Shown here: positions 42,453 to 52,564 of the stretch, piece by piece
Layout of the letters: every line of letters starts with the position of its first letter
How positions within the stretch are numbered: the first letter of the stretch is position 1
From: Emiliania huxleyi CCMP1516
Lineage: Eukaryota > Haptophyta > Isochrysidales > Noelaerhabdaceae
Direction of reading: 5' to 3'
NCBI RefSeq assembly: GCF_000372725.1
Contig: NW_005201069.1
Span: 20,921 to 84,920, forward strand
Length of the DNA: 64,000 nucleotides
Program-made: the position numbers and the translations under genes
The notes under the pieces: generated by a model
Told to the model about the DNA's origin: nothing
The model's database searches: none
What the model saw: only the letters and a program-made list of their open reading frames with translations

Positions 42453-43214
42453 TTCTATGCGGCTTTGCGATCGATCATCCGTCCTGTTGTTTGCCTACTG
42501 GGTCTAGCGTCCACCCATACCGCGTGGGTGTCCAGTCCGAGCCTGGCTGTTCTTCACCTTTCTACCTACCTACCTACCAGTGTGTGTGTGTGTGACTCAC
42601 ACCCTACCACCACGAATATCCTCCCTTTGTGTTTTGATTTTCTCTCTGAGAGCTGTTCTGGGGCAAAATTGAGGAAGCGGCACATTTTGGCCCCAAAACA
42701 GCCTCAGAGAGAGAGATTTTTGTCAGCCTAAAACTAGAATAGGGAAACTAGCAGGAAACACGGACGGAAAGGAACCCCTTGGAAAGGCCAAGCGGGAGTT
42801 CGGGCCGTCGCCGGACGGGGACGCTGAGTCCGCCATTATGCGGCTTTGCGATCGATCCGTTCTTGCTTACTGATTTCTTTCCTCTCTCTTCTTCTGGTTT
42901 AGTATGTTGTTTGTTGGAGTGGCGAGAAAGGAAAAAGAAATACCCTCGCGCCTCGTGTCTCTCTCAGGTGCTGCTCTCGCACCGCTGCCCGGCGCGGGCC
43001 TCTTGCGGGGCCTCCGCCGAGATGCGCACCACGCGCGCCCCGGTCCGGCGGCCGGCCCCTCCGGCTCCCCTCCCCGGGCGCCGAGCCTGCGCTCGTCGAG
43101 CAGGGCGCCGCCGCCAGCGACCGAATGTCGCCGATGCGCCCGACCGATCCGCCCCTGTCGCCCCCCGCGTGCGAGTTCCCAACTGCCGTACACCCGCTCC
43201 CCGCAGACGCCGCG

Positions 43215-43764
43215 ATGACTTTCAAGCGCTTTGTGGAGGTCGGCCGGGTGTGCCTGATCACGTATGGTCCGAACGAGGGCAAGCTCTGCACGATCATCAA
43301 CATGATCGATCAGGGCCACGTCCTCGTCGACGGCACCGGCGCTGGTGAGGCTGGCTGCACCCGCATGGGCATCTCCGTGAAGCGGCTCATGCTCACGGAC
43401 CTGACTGTGTCCATCTCGCTCAACTCGACGCGGAAGTGCGACCGCCCCCCCCACCCCCCCCCCACCCCCCTCCACCCCTCTCGGCTCGTCCGCGTTGCGC
43501 GACCCGCAGCGATTGGCCGCCTCGCCACACAGCCAACCCGCCGCCAGGGCGACGAGGCGCCGACACCCACCCCCCCCCCCTCCCCCTTGCAGGAAGCTGA
43601 AGGCGGCGTGGGAGGCGGAGGGCACTCTTGCGGCGTGGGAGGCGACGAGCTGGGCAAAGAAGCGGGCACGCTCCGCGGCGCGCAAACAGCTCACCGACTT
43701 TGGGCGGTTTGAGGCTATGCTTGCGCGCAAGGAGCGCTCCGCCGCGCGCAAGGCCAAGATGTGA
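43215..43764 (+). CDS. RPL14: 60S ribosomal protein eL14
   Basis: Component of the large cytosolic ribosomal subunit. Two exons, 43215-43432 and 43593-43764, give 129 aa in phase. Recognisable features: FVEVGRVCLITYGPNEGKLC (KOW-type start), IINMIDQGHVLVDG, LMLTDLTVSI, then KLKAAWEAEGTLAAWEATSWAKK and LTDFGRFEAMLARK, the usual C-terminal helices. Compared with animal eL14 the Lys/Ala tail is absent. The intron 43433-43592 has no workable GT or GC donor: frame and homology force ACGCG|GAAGTGC .. TTGCAG|GAAGCTG, a GA-AG intron with GGAAG at both edges. An upstream non-coding exon is possible because CCCGCAG lies just before the ATG. Confidence 0.92.
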
Positions 43765-44233
43765 GGCGCTTGTGTTGAGGTTGGCGGCTGCTCTGGCCAG
43801 GGCTGCTGGGGGCAAGGGGAGGGGCGGTGCAGCCCCTCCGTGCGCCGGGAGATTGACTGGCCTTGCGCCGCACTCTCTCCCGGTGGCTCGATTGGTCGTC
43901 ACTCCTCGATTGGCCTCTCCTCCTTGGGTAGAGCAAAACCGCTGTTAGTAACGTATGCCCCAGTCCACCGCGAGTGTGTCATAACATCCACTGGCACCAT
44001 GAGATCTATCTGTGAGTGTTCTCAGCCGCACCAGCACATGCGAATCACGGCGCGGTCGCGCGCCGCGCGGTCGTCACATGACGATCCAACAGCCAACACG
44101 AATACACACGTACACACGATCATTTATGTGCCCCCACACCACCGGGGCACCGCGATCTCGACGAAAGGGTCGGAGCTCGTCGAAACAATTCGCTCGCGGC
44201 GCTGCGCAGGACCAGTGAGTAGAATGACACATA

Positions 44234-44800
44234 TCAAGATATAACGCAGAACGGCATGGAGTCGGCGGGCAGAAGCGTACGCAGCTCTCGCTCAGCCGCC
44301 GCCCAACCGTCCCTGAAGGCGGCACGGTCGACGGCGTTCACCCCTCGATCGTGCACCAACTGGTTGCGTATCGTGACCAGCTTCCGCATTCGGCGGACGA
44401 CTCCTTCCGGCAGCGGCTGACCCGCCGGCGTCTGGGCCACGCTGATCTTTTCGTGAAGGCCTGCTGTCGGTGGCGCACGGAAGCTCTCCTCGAGCAGATA
44501 CTCCATCTCCTTTGTGGCGCGAATAACAACCTCAAAGTCGTTGCCGTCCACTACTGGAGAGTCGTCGAGTGCGGCGCGCAGAAGAAGCGTGGCAATCGAG
44601 ACAGCGCAGCAGGCGCCAAGCTCAAACGAGCCGGAGGCGAAGGAGGCCACGGCTGCGGCGCAGAGGGCGAGGGCGGCGGCCCTGCGAAGCCCTCGCCTGG
44701 AGGATATGCGAGGAGCCGGCGGCGAGGAAGCCACGGGAGGGCGACGAGCCGGACGCTGCGGCGCCGGGCTGCGAGAAGGCCGTGCTGCCGTTCGCTCCAT
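44234..44800 (-). CDS. Membrane-anchored HEPN-like protein, unknown function
   Basis: 188-aa single-exon protein. N-terminal ~45 residues are basic and Pro/Ala-rich; a hydrophobic segment follows (aa ~42-80: ALALCAAAVASFASGSFELG, CCAVSIATLLLRAAL), then a soluble alpha-helical region with EMEYLLEESF, LHEKISVAQ, LPEGVVRRMRKLVTIRNQLVHDR and AAERELRTLL. RNQLVH fits the RX4-6H motif of HEPN domains, many of which are RNases or RNA-binding helices, and the surrounding layout resembles DUF4145-type HEPN proteins. Nuclease activity is not shown; one conserved-looking Arg/His pair is only suggestive. The N terminus could alternatively be an organelle leader. Confidence 0.6.
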   Translation of the reverse strand: MERTAARPSRSPAPQRPARRPPVASSPPAPRISSRRGLRRAAALALCAAAVASFASGSFELGACCAVSIATLLLRAALDDSPVVDGNDFEVVIRATKEMEYLLEESFRAPPTAGLHEKISVAQTPAGQPLPEGVVRRMRKLVTIRNQLVHDRGVNAVDRAAFRDGWAAAERELRTLLPADSMPFCVIS

Positions 44801-45323
44801 GGATGGACCTGTCTGCTATTGCCGCTACCACAGCTGCTCGGTGTGAGCAGAGTTCGCCACCGAGCGCGTGCAGCTCCGCAACCGCGAGGCTGGGGCAGAG
44901 GCCCCCGACTGGGTTTGGTTGTTTAGTCTCCCTGGTCGCAATGTACCCAACCGACCGCGTGAGATAGGGTGCTGACCTTTCTCTCCGAGGCTCGCCGTGG
45001 CCCCACACGGCGGCCTCTGCTCGCGTTTTCGAGCCAGGACCTTCGTCCGGGCCCACGGCCGGCACGCCATCATCGATTCCGCGCGCTCGGCCTCCACCGG
45101 CTTGCTGTGCGGACGCCTTCTTGTGGCTCTCGTCGAGAGCGTTTTGGCGGCCCGCCGGGGGAGAGAATATGTGTCGTCTGATGTGTCACTGTGTACGTCA
45201 TATCAGTCTTGATAACAAGCACGGTCGATCCGTCGAAGCGATATACTCGTCACGTCACGCTGGACGGCTTGCACGGAGCTCTGTGCCGGCACACAGGAAG
45301 AGCCGTGCGGCAAGAAATGCTCG
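44801..45323. other. Intergenic, no gene supported
   Basis: Between divergent HEPN-like and sulfotransferase genes; no conserved frame. Confidence 0.3.
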
Positions 45324-46811
45324 ATGGGGAGCGAGAACCGTCATACGTGCTCACGCAGGTTTCGGACGTCCGTCATGGTGCGGTCAGTTCCCCCCAGGTT
45401 TGACCGCGCAGGTCTCAAAACTCGTCGAGCACTCGTAGCCTTTCTGCGCCTCTCTGCATGCTGCCGGCTCGGGAAGAGCATATTTGGAAGATATCTCAAC
45501 GAGATCCACCACTACACCAGCTTGGGCGAGCAGATCGATCCAAATTGGTGGCGGCGGTGGGAGGCGTGGGTGGCGTCCGAGCAGCTGAGGCGGGGCGCCG
45601 ACAATTCGAGCAGCGACGCCGCGTTGCCGTGGTGGGCTCGGACGCGGCCTGCGCGCGCAAACCGCTCACGAAAACATTGGAATGGCTCGCTCAAGCCGCT
45701 CACCCTCTGGCAGTGTGGCCAGGTCTTCAGCGGGCGAGCAGCGCCGCTCCGCTTCCGAGGGCTCGGCGCCGTCGGGCCGCTCGGCCGCACGCTGCAGGGC
45801 GGCGGGGTGATCCTCTTCACGCACCTGCGGCGCACCTCCGGCTCCGTGCTCGAGGACTGCATCTTGCTCCCCTCGCTGGCGGCCATCGTCGGGCTCCGGA
45901 TGAACCGACCGCTGCGGGCAGGCCGCTTCACCGGCAACGCGGTGGGCATCAACTGCTACGAGGGCGGCTTGGGCCGCTTTGGCTCTCCCTCGCTGCCGCG
46001 TCGCGAGCTGGTGCAGCTGCAGCAGAGGCTCGCGCACCCCCTCCTCGTCTACCGCCACTGCCCGCACGGCCTCCACGCGCACCTCCTCCCGCAGCGGCCG
46101 CACGCCTACCTCACCTTCCTGCGCGAGCCGGCGCAGCGCCTCATCAGCTGGGCCCGCCTCTGCCTCGGCCTCCGCTCGCGCTGCCTGGGGAGGGAGGGGG
46201 AGAGCCTCGGCGGGGAGATGGCAAGCCTCCGCGGCATCTGCACGCCGCGGCCCGGCTCAAACTGCTCCCTCGTCCTCGCCTCTGGGGGGCACGTGGCGGT
46301 CGCCGTCGAGACGGCCTTCTACACGGCGCGAGACCGCGCCCTGGAGCAGCTCCCTCGCCGGCTGCCGGCTGCCAGCCTGCTTCAGCAAGAGTCGGCCACG
46401 CCGGGCGGCTCGATACCCTCCCGGCTCGAGCTGCTCCTCGACGACAACTACGCGGTTCGGATGCTGTGTGGTGGTGCGGTGCACGAGCAGGAGAGGCCGG
46501 TCGGCCTCGCCGGGCGCGACTGCGCCCTGCGCTCGCTGCAGCGGTACGCGCTGGTCGGCCTGGTGGAGGAGCAAGCCGCGTCCGTCTGCCTGCTGATGCG
46601 CTCGCTCGGGCTGAGGCCGCAGGGCGCGCTGGATGCGAGAGAGATCCACACCTATCCTGTGGCGCCGGACTTTGAACTCGCGCATGGCAGCAAATACGCG
46701 ATGGACCTGGCCTTGCACGAGGCGGCGGGAAGGCACCTCGCGAGGCAGCTGCGTGATAGTCCCGAGTGCGCACAGCTCCGGGTGGGGGTTGCGCCGCCGG
46801 GCACCCGGTGA
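45324..46811 (+). CDS. Sulfotransferase family 2-like protein (PAPS-dependent)
   Basis: 495-aa open frame resembling uronyl/heparan sulfate 2-O-type sulfotransferases, Golgi enzymes that move sulfate from PAPS to carbohydrate. ILFTHLRRTSGSVLEDCILL (aa ~172) matches the 5'-phosphosulfate loop; YLTFLREPAQRLISW (~264) matches the 3'-phosphate loop with its Arg and Ser; LLLDDNYAVRMLCG (~370) and SLGLRPQGALDAREIHTYPV are typical downstream blocks. The N-terminal ~100 residues are poorly conserved and could include an unrecognised exon; no clear signal anchor is seen after 45324, so the true start may lie upstream. A sulfated surface polysaccharide role would suit an alga but is inference. Confidence 0.75.
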   Translation: MGSENRHTCSRRFRTSVMVRSVPPRFDRAGLKTRRALVAFLRLSACCRLGKSIFGRYLNEIHHYTSLGEQIDPNWWRRWEAWVASEQLRRGADNSSSDAALPWWARTRPARANRSRKHWNGSLKPLTLWQCGQVFSGRAAPLRFRGLGAVGPLGRTLQGGGVILFTHLRRTSGSVLEDCILLPSLAAIVGLRMNRPLRAGRFTGNAVGINCYEGGLGRFGSPSLPRRELVQLQQRLAHPLLVYRHCPHGLHAHLLPQRPHAYLTFLREPAQRLISWARLCLGLRSRCLGREGESLGGEMASLRGICTPRPGSNCSLVLASGGHVAVAVETAFYTARDRALEQLPRRLPAASLLQQESATPGGSIPSRLELLLDDNYAVRMLCGGAVHEQERPVGLAGRDCALRSLQRYALVGLVEEQAASVCLLMRSLGLRPQGALDAREIHTYPVAPDFELAHGSKYAMDLALHEAAGRHLARQLRDSPECAQLRVGVAPPGTR

Positions 46812-47368
46812 CGTCGTCGAGAATACGCGTCGGAGAGTAGAGAGCGAGAGAGACGGGAGAGAGAGAGCGGGCTTACCCCTGTCTGGAAATGTCACAGGAA
46901 AAGTCTTGCTCCTCTTTCCGCTGTTCCTCCTTTTTCGAGAGCACGTGAGAGAGAGTGAGGAGTGAGCACACACGCGAACCGAGCTGGTGGCGATTCCGCG
47001 CCGCCGTGGCGCACTTTGGCAACCCGGACTTGCACTTGGAGCACTTGTGGCCCGAAAGTGTTTTTGTTTTTATCAATTTACTGAGAGATTGTCATTTCAC
47101 ATTTGCGGCGGCCCGCGGTTACGGGTTAGATGCACCGTCCCGCACCGCACTCCACACAGTGCGTGTGCGGACCGACTCCCACTCAATCATGGCTCGATCT
47201 CGATTGCAGCCCGGGAGCCGACGGAGTGAGGAGCTGTTGCATTTTGCGCACTTGGATTTTCGTTGTATGTGGCTCTTACGTACATTCCCGGAGGAGGACT
47301 GCTGACAGGGTTTGCGATTGAGGAGTGACCCGAAGGGTTCTCGGGGTTAGTGCACCACTGTTTTGCGG

Positions 47369-47583
47369 ATGGCAAGGGAGGGTGCGCGCGGCGCCATCTC
47401 GCTGCTACGCACTCTGCACAGCCTCCTCGGCATCTCCCTCTTCGATGCGGCTCAGGTGAGCGCCGCCTGCTCGCCTCGCCCGACCCCCTGTGCCTCCCGT
47501 TGACCCCTCCCGTTCCCCTCCCCTCCCAGCGGCTCCCGCACGAGACGCAGCAGAGGCTACATTGCGCGGTGCAGCAGCACTAG
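47369..47583 (+). CDS. Possible small two-exon protein or 3' end of a gene
   Basis: Exon 47369-47455 (MAREGARGAISLLRTLHS..) and exon 47530-47583 (RLPHETQQRLHCAVQQH) join in phase over a canonical 74-nt GTGAGC..CCCAG intron, giving 46 aa. I do not recognise it; it may be the end of a longer gene whose earlier exons I cannot see. Confidence 0.3.
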
Positions 47584-48477
47584 CGTCAACGCGTGGTGGG
47601 ATGGCGCCTGGCGCGTCGTCCTTCTGGTCCGGAATGAACTCGTCTGTGGGCTGTGGCGGATCGAGGCGGTGCGTGTTGCACACGTCTCCCTCCCTTGGGA
47701 CTCTGCGCCCACGAGCGGCTACCGCGGGATACGTATTTCTCTCTTCGGTGTGTGGGTCTATCCTCGAAAACCGCGCTGGCTCGTGGAGCGGCAAGAATAA
47801 ACGTTGGTCGTTGCGAGCTTCCATCGCGGCCAACGGAGTTTCGGACACATACAAAGGAAAGGCACCCGAAGGCCGTGAGCTGTGAGGGTCGGCCCGCAGG
47901 CAGATTTTATACACGCGTGAGAGGCTGGAAGTAGGATCTAGGAAAAGGAAGCAGGGAAAGAGAACAATCAACAAAAGAAAAGCGAGGAACCCCCCCGGGG
48001 GACCCACAAAAGCACAACCCGAATAGGCCGCGAGGAGGGCGGAGTTGCGCCGAGAGGCGGGAGAAGCCGCAAGAGCAAGGGATCGGCGGGCGGCGGCGGC
48101 GCCGCCGCAGAACGAGGCAGAGGACGAGAGGAGAGCGACGTCCGACGAGTCAGCGAGGAGGAAGCGACAGGAGGGAGAACGACGAGGGCGAAGAGAGATT
48201 CTGATAGGAAGAGGCAGACGCCCAAGGGTGGGCGACGGCTAGCAAAACACTCCTCTCCTTAAAATCCCTGTGTGGTGGCGGCGTGCCGTCCTCCCATCCG
48301 CATCCCTCCCCTGGCTTCGCAGTTTTCTTTCTTTTTAAAAGCACAACCCAGGGCCCACCCTGCAGAGCAAAAAATAAGAGAAGAAAAACACCAGAAAGAA
48401 AGAAAGAAGACGCGACCTATCGTAATTCTTTTGGACGCCGCGCGAGCTTTCTAGGCTCGTTCTGGCGCAAAAGCGAG
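47584..48477. other. Intergenic with a repeat shared with element copy 1
   Basis: 48206-48275 (GATAGGAAGAGGCAGACGCC.. to CTTAAAATCCCTGTGTG) nearly matches 15328-15400 inside the inverted-repeat element. Otherwise purine-rich, with no gene seen. Confidence 0.6.
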
Positions 48478-49161
48478 ATGGTGAAGGTGCTCGCAAGAGC
48501 CTCGGTCGTGCTGATGGTGCTCGGCACGCCGTCGCTGGCTGCTGCAGTGCGCGTGGCGCTGCCTGCTGCCGCAGCGGCCGCACGTTGTGGCCGCGTCCGT
48601 GCGCCGCCCGCCTGCGCGGGCGCCGGCGAGGACCTGTCCAGCCTCGGCCTGACGCCGCAGCTCGAAAAGGTGGTACGAGGCTTCAAGTCGGTGCCCGACC
48701 AGAAGCTACGATACCAGCAGCTCCTGTTTCTCGCTCAAAAGCTTGCCCCGATGGACGCGTCGCTCGCAGTGGACGCAAACAAGGTGCCAGGCTGCCTCTC
48801 GACCGTCTACGTGCATGGCTCCCTGGGCGATGACGATACCATCAACTTCGTGGGCGAGTCAGACTCGCAGCTGACCAAAGGCATCGCGGCCCTGCTGATC
48901 AACGGCCTCTCCGGCTGCACGAATGAGGAGATCCAGGCGGTCGACCCAAGCTTCATCCAGGCAGCGGGCATCGCCCAGTCGCTGACGCCCGGCCGCAACA
49001 ACGGGTTCCTCAACATGCTCAAGATGATGAAGGGGCAGGCGGCCAAGCTCGCGGAGCGCGACGAAAGCAGCGGCACCCCTACCCCTCCCGCCGTTTTAGG
49101 GCTTGCCCACCCGCACTCAGATAATAGCGCGCTAGTGCTGCATGGGACGAGGGGCTGTTGA
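48478..49161 (+). CDS. SUFE: SufE-like Fe-S cluster assembly sulfur acceptor, plastid-type leader
   Basis: 227-aa single-exon SufE domain protein. In bacteria and plastids SufE takes sulfur from the cysteine desulfurase SufS and passes it to the SufBCD scaffold. Leader [20 protein letters not shown] is signal-peptide-like and is followed by an Ala/Arg transit-like stretch to aa ~50, fitting import into a secondary plastid. The domain (aa ~60-190) shows [20 protein letters not shown], the active-site Cys in [48 protein letters not shown]. Start 48478 follows a purine-rich leader and gives the only hydrophobic N terminus. The last ~35 residues ([10 protein letters not shown]..) are unlike the family and may reflect read-through of an intron or a lineage tail. 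Confidence 0.9.
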   Translation: MVKVLARASVVLMVLGTPSLAAAVRVALPAAAAAARCGRVRAPPACAGAGEDLSSLGLTPQLEKVVRGFKSVPDQKLRYQQLLFLAQKLAPMDASLAVDANKVPGCLSTVYVHGSLGDDDTINFVGESDSQLTKGIAALLINGLSGCTNEEIQAVDPSFIQAAGIAQSLTPGRNNGFLNMLKMMKGQAAKLAERDESSGTPTPPAVLGLAHPHSDNSALVLHGTRGC

Positions 49162-49688
49162 AGTTTTCTGGTAAGCGATCCTTGCTTCGACGCCCGCCAG
49201 GGGTCGGGCTCGTAGTCGGACAGGGGTGCCCCCCTCAGAAATCGACTCAGAAACGAGGTGGAGCAGCTACCCCGCTCCCCGGTGGCCGTTTCGCCACGGA
49301 CCACGCGCGAAAAAGCCACAGGAAAAAGCGCACGCGACGGCCGTGGCGCGGGTAGGAGAGGTCCCTTTGGCTTTTGCCCGCGGCGTCGAGCGTCGTGACC
49401 TAGGAGCGACTCAGGGAGCCTGCCTCGCCTGCTACAGTCTTGTCTGGGTGAAATTGTGCTGGTGCGGCGTGAACGCACGAACGAGGCGATTGGTCGTGGG
49501 AGAGTGGCTTTTTGACTCCCTCACATCTCGGAGCCGAACCCAGACCCACTTGGGCTGCGCCGGGCCTTGCAAGAGGAGCGCAGACCCGCGGGCCGCACCC
49601 GCGAGCCGAGGACACGTTCCCGCCGTGTGTCGACGTGCGATCAAGTGCGACACGCCTGAGCGAGCTGGGCTGAGCGCCAGCAGCAGTG

Positions 49689-49922
49689 ATGAGCGAGCGG
49701 CCGACGAGGCAGCAAGGCGCCTTTGTGTACACGGGATCTGGCAGGAGGCAGCCGGATGACGCGCCCATAGAGCAGCGTTTGTGCAAAGACCAAGCATGTG
49801 CTATCCAGCGGTGCCTGGCTAGTAAGAACCATAAGGAGGTCTACTGCAAGGAAGAGATTCGCGTGTGGCGGGAGTGCTGCGAGCGGGCCCGTGCCTTGGG
49901 AGCGCAGAAGCATGAGCAGTGA
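49689..49922 (+). CDS. CMC4: CMC4-like twin-cysteine mitochondrial protein
   Basis: 77-aa CHCH/Cx9C-type protein. The segment CKDQACAIQRCLASKNHKEV then YCKEEIRVWRECC matches the Cys spacing and order of CMC4 (human p8/MTCP1 type C-Q-K-Q-A-C..), a small intermembrane-space protein imported by the MIA40 disulfide relay. Four or more Cys sit on two antiparallel helices; the second pair is exactly CX9C. A 35-residue Ser/Gln/Gly leader precedes the domain. Start 49689 is the first ATG in frame. Single exon, compact, with no upstream gene overlap. Confidence 0.85.
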   Translation: MSERPTRQQGAFVYTGSGRRQPDDAPIEQRLCKDQACAIQRCLASKNHKEVYCKEEIRVWRECCERARALGAQKHEQ

Positions 49923-50191
49923 GCGGTGGGGTTTGTAAGCTTGCGTACATAAACGCAGCGCGAGGTAGGCTCAGATACGCCACGCTACTAGCAAAGAGAG
50001 TACATCTCGACGACAGCGAACACATGCGATATATATTATATTCCGGTTCGTGTGTTGCCGTACCGCGGCAGGCACCTGCGTGTTGCGTGCCTGGGGCACG
50101 CGCACTCAAGCACCTGGCACCTTACTCGCTACTCGGTACCCGACGAGCACGACACACTCGAGTCTGACTCAAGTACGTCGGACACGCTGTA

Positions 50192-51201
50192 TCAGTCGCA
50201 AAAGCTTCTCGCGCGGACCTCTGACACGTAGGGCAGCATGGGTATCGTCCCATTGGCATTCACCCCATTCACCCACCACGCGGGGATCGCCTCCCATAGG
50301 GCCGCCGCCGTGGTCTTGGCGCGTCGCGTGCAGCTGCTGTAAAGGCCGACTTGACCTGCGGGCCTGATGCCCCACTGTCGCATCAGCCACGTCAGTTGGG
50401 AGACCGCCTCTGACACGCCGCAGATCCGCCCTTCGGCAGCTTGCACACACGGCGGGTCTATAGGCGAGATGTTTGTCAACTGCCCCTGCTTCCGGCAGTG
50501 CCGCATCAGCACGTACACGACGCCCTGGGATCGGATGCTGAGGGTGAAGAGGTTGTTGCTGGCGGCAAGCCCTAGCTGGCGCTGCAGGACAGTGCGCTCC
50601 GCGCTATCATCGAGCTGGAGCAGCTTGGCCACCTCGCGGATGAAGTTGCCGTGTGAGACTATGACGATGACGCTTGCATTCTCCGTGTTGAACCGGCAAC
50701 CCTCCGCGATGCGGCAGAGCAGCTTCTCCGGGCTGGACGTCGTGTTGGCCCAGTCCCCGTCCGCCCCGCCAGCTCCAAACAGTTCCTGTGCGGGATCCGG
50801 GCAAATTGTCTCCTCATCACCGCCAAAGCCGCTTGCGCATGCGGTTGGCATAACGCCCGGTGTCACCTACGACGCAGGGGCCAGTCATGGTATCGGTGTC
50901 TGCTGGGTGGCCGGCCACCAAAAGCAAGGATCACCTGGGCACTAGCCAGGAGCGCCGCCCGCTGGGCCGGCTCCATCTCACAGAAGCGCTGCCCGCCGTC
51001 GCTCACGAGGACGGCGGCGGCCATGACGAGGGCTAACATCGCGCAATTCGTAAAATCAACTGTTGCGGCTGCCGCCAGTACCCCCCACACCAAGACGTTG
51101 CGAATATTCTTTCGCATTGGGACAAGTATTGTTCTGCTGAGGCGCACCACCAATGCGCTGGGCGATGAGGGCATTAATTGCGGCCGTCGTCGCATTGCCA
51201 T
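50192..51201 (-). CDS. Histidine-phosphatase-like protein with permuted motif order
   Basis: Model: exons 51201-50935 and 50866-50192, joined in phase over a 68-nt GTGATC..TCGTAG intron, 313 aa. N-terminal part has a hydrophobic helix (LVWGVLAAAATVDF, MLALVMAAAVLV), likely a signal anchor. Then comes what is normally the C-terminal half of the branch-1 histidine phosphatase fold (VIVIVSHGNFIREVAKLL, NNLFTLSI, aa ~155-200), followed directly by the normal N-terminal half: VYVLMRHCRKQGQ with the phosphohistidine motif, LYSSCTRRAKTTAAALW and LPYVSEV. So the order is circularly permuted, or the protein is one and a half domains with the first half diverged. Both catalytic His and the Arg are present. 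Substrate unknown. Confidence 0.6.
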
Positions 51202-52097
51202 TGGACGGGCCCGTGGCCGCAGCCGGTGCGGCTCAGGTGCGGCTGCAGCCGCGGGAGCGGCCGCGGGCCCGCGGCCTGGATGACATTGCCTTCCGCCTCG
51301 AGCATACTCGCTGGAGAGTCACATTGCAAAGTTGGTCGTATACCGCTGCCGACCACTTGCAAGAAAAGTTTTCAAAAATCTCTCCCCGACTTGCTTGCTC
51401 TATGCTCTGCGGACAAATAAGGAAAGCGGAGATTCCGTATTCCGTTCGTGCGAAAATCGATGCCGCCTACTCTATAGCGCTACTTTGTGACGACTCTGAT
51501 TTGATCTGATCTGTGAGGGTCCGCGCCCGCAGGCGCATTTTGTATACCGAGGGCGAGGCGGTGCCCGGTGCCGAGCGCAGGCAGTGCCCACACAGGTCGG
51601 ACCTTAAGACAGCATTGTAAGATCCCTGGGCGAGGGTGGTGGAGAGGAGGCACTGTCGGTCGGACCCGACCTGTTGGAGGTAGGCCGCTCGTCTAGGCCA
51701 ATCAGGTAGCGTTACGAACAAAATACCATCCACGAGACACTCCTCATCTCGGGGACTCTACGTCATCCATGATGGGACTATGACAGCTCGCTCGTGAGCT
51801 CGCTTACGGGGAGATATGGTCACAGATATTGGAGAGATACATCAAGATACCGCAAAAAAATCGTCCGCACCAGGGCTCAGCCGAGATGGGTCCCGAGATG
51901 GGGCATACCTTGGTACCCCTCGAGAAGAATCCACCGCTATTCCCAACGTGTCAACTCCGATTTCTTTTCGCGCACGACACTAGGCGTACCTGTGTTAGTG
52001 CCAGTGCGCGCCAGTCGCAGTCCCGAGAGAGAGAGAGAGAGAGAGATTCTCTTCTCTTCTTCCAGTCCCGTGCCAGTGTCCTGCGAGGGAGTTTTAT
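51202..52097. other. Intergenic, no gene supported
   Basis: AT-richer than its surroundings. A plus-strand frame at 51153-51509 begins with a hydrophobic stretch but overlaps the better-supported minus-strand gene; rejected. Confidence 0.3.
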
Positions 52098-52270
52098 TCT
52101 TGGAGCACTTGGAGTGCAGTCATTAGCCTCACATCCAGGGCCGGGGAGCTGAGGAGCGCACCCAGCGGGCCGGATGATCGGGATCGGGTTGCGGGCAAGA
52201 GAGCCCTAGCCCCGGGGGTGCGCGTTCGCAGGGAAAGGGCCGTAAAGTAAACACGGGTCCCCGAGGGTTG
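52098..52270 (+). repeat. Dispersed repeat, partial copy
   Basis: Matches 9512-9730 with a few changes and a deletion (TTGGAGCACTTGGAGTGC, GGAGCTGAGGAGCGCACCCA, GAGCCCTAGCCCCGGGGG). Confidence 0.75.
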
Positions 52271-52564
52271 GCTCTGCGCTCCGCCTCTACACGGTTATTC
52301 TAAAATTCTTTTCTGAGGAAGCCGTCGCCCGCGCCTCGCCTGTCGCGTGAATCGTGTCGTGACCGCCTGCCGTGCTTCTAAAATTCTTTTCGCGTGGCGC
52401 AGACAGCCATGCGCGCTGACAAGTAGAGGCCCCGCCCACCCAGGGTAGTATCCAAAGAGAGCGTCGTGTGCCTCGCCTGAGCCTCGCCTGAGCCACGCGC
52501 GAGAACTGGAGAGGCGTCGCCGGCGCCGTCGCGCCGTCGCGAGGCCGCTCGATCGAGACGCCTT

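Noticed and set aside
43125-43214. Earlier start for eL14 in the same frame
   Set aside because: Would add 30 Pro-rich residues absent from the family; the ATG at 43215 directly precedes the conserved start and CCCGCAG before it may be a 5'-UTR acceptor.
51153-51509. 118-codon plus-strand ORF with hydrophobic start
   Set aside because: Overlaps exon 1 of the minus-strand phosphatase-like gene, which has a clean in-phase intron; no motif in the plus frame.
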